From JACRDV01 sp024860865 [NCBI: Methanobacteriota archaeon] (lineage in GTDB: Archaea; JACRDV01): a stretch of 6,112 bases of DNA. Positions 5,501 to 6,112 of this stretch are shown here, piece by piece; the first letter of the stretch is position 1, and every line of letters begins with the position of its first letter. The notes under the pieces were generated by a model that saw only the letters and a program-made list of their open reading frames with translations, was not told the origin of the DNA and did no database searches. A program made the position numbers and the translations under genes. The stretch spans positions 1-6,112 of the forward strand of contig JACRDV010000024.1 of NCBI GenBank assembly GCA_024860865.1, read 5' to 3'.

Positions 5501-6112
5501 GGTAATGGGCACATTAAAGTTAAATAACCTATTGGAAATGCTAGTGCTCGAAGTCCTTCGAATCCAAGAAAAAGAACAATGCAACCTATAATGAACATTA
5601 TAAGTGATAGTATGTGGAGTTGTAATTGAAGCAAAGAGAAAGTTCCATAGAAGTAGAGGGTAAAGGCAAATAAGCATAAGGCCAGACCAATTAAATCTTG
5701 AGGTAAGCTTGGGTCTTTGCTAAGCTGAGCTACTGCTTTTAAGGCTGCTCTTTTTCTATAAACTAGATAAGTTGCGACTATTGGTACAATTAAAATATAA
5801 CGTGCATAATCGTTTAGTAGAATCTCGTGCCATAGTGCAATAAAATCTTTGTGATAAGCTATCGCAACAACAGCGGCTATGGTTAAGAACTTATAATAAA
5901 CGATTATTCCTTGTTTTAATGCGATTAACCACTTGGCTTCCACCAAACGGGTGAATTCAATAATTTTCTTTTTAATCTTCTTTAATGAATTGCGCAGATA
6001 AACAGCAAATGTAGCTAGAGCAGATGCAAGAGATCCAAGGATTGGAAATTCAGGAACGGGGACTGGGTTGGTTGAAGAGGGAAAATAAACTAGGCTATCG
6101 CGAGTAGAACTA
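2515..6112 (-). CDS. Giant multidomain archaeosortase, in frame with a PEF-CTERM-like sorting signal (5' end off the window)
   Basis: This membrane cysteine protease/transpeptidase of the exosortase/archaeosortase family should cut PEF-type C-terminal signals and join surface proteins to a membrane anchor. Numbering from the TTG at 5946 (1143 residues), the core (about 1-300, nine helices) begins with an exosortase-like N-terminus (DYARYILIVPIVATYLVYRKR) and holds the triad Cys208 (GLPCAGIYSLLGF), Arg253 (LLNIIRICAI) and His274 (FHLFGGW). Then come helix 325-347, an extracytoplasmic EpsI-like domain (350-540), helix 550-573, a winged-helix-like segment (588-645), and twice [two helices + four-Cys domain] to residue 1143. 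Simple archaeosortases are roughly 300 residues or less. The frame is open for 55 codons above the TTG to the edge. There is no Shine-Dalgarno before the TTG, GTG is the next codon, and the first ATG is residue 117, so the real start is probably further upstream. A frameshift or lost stop separating two genes is the alternative. Confidence 0.85.
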   Translation of the reverse strand, partial: SSTRDSLVYFPSSTNPVPVPEFPILGSLASALATFAVYLRNSLKKIKKKIIEFTRLVEAKWLIALKQGIIVYYKFLTIAAVVAIAYHKDFIALWHEILLNDYARYILIVPIVATYLVYRKRAALKAVAQLSKDPSLPQDLIGLALCLFAFTLYFYGTFSLLQLQLHILSLIMFIIGCIVLFLGFEGLRALAFPIGYLTLMCPLPLSFIVLLAATSIAISASVTVFVLRALGIPLMLSTSQGAYIVNLVSRAGEPLSFIVGLPCAGIYSLLGFIAFGVFLAYIIKGSLIKKISIFVAGCLIVYLLNIIRICAIIGIGYLYGNGFAVEAFHLFGGWVITVTAAFIVIALSIIKSPKISTQAIDRIASIIPKPKVSGVRIVFKATALSVILLLFLFASVPLIIVPKLDPAYVARYTPEGKDAELLLPANFSGWRLTYVEPISGYYQSLNAHIYAYEKIAPGSIDNKMVTVYVETAPTSPLLHIVGGWLACLPVTQGWKLDARWSKMLAESPLLRGDVLVFNTPLRQTPVVFTFTDQIFLKTDTAPGARAVGLSLLAYTETFASKGIISDPSDYQAVADILVELGKAIVTHWQQIKGQSIPIAFVYTLYYNIGPAIVFLAILLAVLAAIVAIHSERRTNRLRLLQRHLSENENTVLDLITAHKNMPPSYLNDHNVLKALESLENKGLIKRHLMLGDSPSLIWNSALPSLQFNPFSRSIDKLKVIWFVIKESKISLAGLTLLGSCSLTMAIALSKWSTTWAIVTVVFIMMGIILLGHGFESYLPSKVATRLILSPLLSLGNLLKKTNLGVKDQSTIPDNEALVQSVGSESLTNIERELGTGLQGVGIDYLIDALPPVLKDGIEIADEVKITKNGSDSVEIIVGGSRFSEVCQQLADAKSSICDLTGCPICSALALAIAKATGRQVSLERHEHNSEKNTTILSFKLGEIIKLPFSIIPELSKKLEYAKKQEKIREFVWYLRKKKRFLPGLALLILSAIATITAFVFGSVSSEFTVISAFAIGFILLYFAIEMYTRSALTSQGIVSSLNAFCHLFQEIGVIGKGIYLPTGKILVPTKGGELVVTPIGENLYNIIKSELGKENISLEEFIDRLPSILVDKLDLATEVYAHQEDDTVHVKLKGSKLSYVCDSVSKTKPSICEIIGCPLCSAIAMAITSITSKPLKIEKSNYDIFKDETDLYFKLIIN
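2518..3213 (-). repeat. Intragenic module copy 2: two membrane helices plus four-Cys domain
   Basis: Residues about 912-1143 of the archaeosortase repeat the organisation of residues about 662-885. Two helices lie at 928-946 and 950-972, then a linker with GVIGKGIYLPTGK, then VVTPIGENLYN, and finally Cys1086, Cys1097, Cys1102 and Cys1105 with the block SICEIIGCPLCSAIAMAI. The protein ends in FKLIIN, matching LSFKL at the end of copy 1. The similarity is clear in protein but not in DNA, so the duplication is old. Confidence 0.75.
3292..3963 (-). repeat. Intragenic module copy 1: two membrane helices plus four-Cys domain
   Basis: Residues about 662-885: helices at 675-696 and 698-718, a linker, then IDYLIDALPPVLKDGIEIADEV aligned to IDRLPSILVDKLDLATEV of copy 2, and Cys831, Cys842, Cys847 and Cys850 with SICDLTGCPICSALALAI. 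Cysteine spacing C-x10-C-x4-C-x2-C is identical in both copies. The linker part corresponding to GKGIYLPTGK...VVTPIGENL is degenerate here. If the winged helix upstream is cytoplasmic, two helices later this domain is also cytoplasmic. Confidence 0.75.
4012..4185 (-). other. Winged-helix-like domain inside the archaeosortase
   Basis: Residues about 588-645 are hydrophilic and lie between helix 550-573, which ends in the basic stretch HSERRTNRLRLLQRH, and helix 675-696. They contain LSENENTVLDLI, then VLKALESLENKGLIKR and a short beta hairpin, the usual recognition-helix and wing pattern of archaeal winged-helix proteins. The region between the first and last helix is short, so the fold is a probable reduced version. 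It could bind DNA or simply mediate dimerisation. Confidence 0.5.
4327..4905 (-). other. EpsI-like (DUF3485-like) extracytoplasmic domain of the archaeosortase
   Basis: Residues about 348-540 lie between helices 325-347 and 550-573. They include NFSGWRLTYVEP, IYAYEK, VTVYVETAP, HIVGGWLACLP and QGWKLD, which resemble in order the exosortase-associated EpsI domain (gW, Y, v-v-y, a conserved Cys region, GW). Bacterial exosortase A proteins can carry EpsI as a C-terminal fusion. The assignment is by pattern only; the match is distant. Confidence 0.45.
5947..6060 (-). other. PEF-CTERM-like tripartite sorting signal, in frame with the archaeosortase
   Basis: On the minus strand the frame reads NPVPVPEFP, with PEFP at 6043-6054, then a 16-residue hydrophobic helix (ILGSLASALATFAVYL), then a basic cluster (RNSLKKIKKK), and runs on without a stop into the archaeosortase. 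Motif, helix and basic tail are the three parts of archaeal PEF-CTERM signals, normally the extreme C-terminus of secreted surface proteins. The Pro-rich, Ser/Thr-rich residues before it (6109-6055) look like the end of such an extracellular domain. The signal ends 6 codons before the TTG at 5946. Confidence 0.65.

Noticed and set aside
5246-5677. A 143-codon minus-strand frame rich in Cys, Ser and Ile
   Set aside because: It is an out-of-frame reading of the archaeosortase core, whose own frame carries the Cys-Arg-His triad and clear membrane helices.

Overview
The window looks archaeal, most likely from an uncultured Thermoproteota lineage such as Bathyarchaeia. The grounds are an archaeosortase with a PEF-type sorting signal, an Alg7/AglH-like GlcNAc-1-phosphate transferase, an archaeal-style vapBC pair, TATA-box promoters at archaeal spacing and an archaeal-type Shine-Dalgarno. 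The lineage is an inference; the sequence has no rRNA or other phylogenetic marker.

Left part (1-1150, + strand). This is an accessory, partly decayed stretch. The first ~140 bases read like the C-terminal end of a DDE transposase. Two copies of a 59-base segment (188-246 and 1022-1080, 57/59 identical) encode the same C-terminal piece of a polytopic membrane protein. They bracket a compact vapB-vapC toxin-antitoxin pair whose genes overlap by 4 bases. The second copy runs on to an intact C-terminus at 1150 but has a stop codon upstream, so it is a pseudogene tail.

Right part (1191-6112, - strand). Three genes run leftward. First is a very large archaeosortase that enters from the right edge. 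Its reading frame is open through a PEF-CTERM-like sorting signal just upstream of the sortase core. After the core come an EpsI-like extracytoplasmic domain, a winged-helix-like cytoplasmic domain and a duplicated module of two membrane helices plus a four-cysteine domain. Next is a 75-residue two-helix membrane protein, probably read from a leaderless GTG, overlapping by ATGA the third gene, a GlcNAc-1-phosphate transferase of the MraY/WecA/Alg7 superfamily. The two groups converge at ~1150-1190.

The minus-strand genes fit a cell-surface theme: the transferase starts a lipid-linked glycan and the archaeosortase cleaves and anchors PEF-tagged surface proteins. The most unusual feature is that sorting signal, sortase, possible regulator and paired cysteine domains share one open frame.
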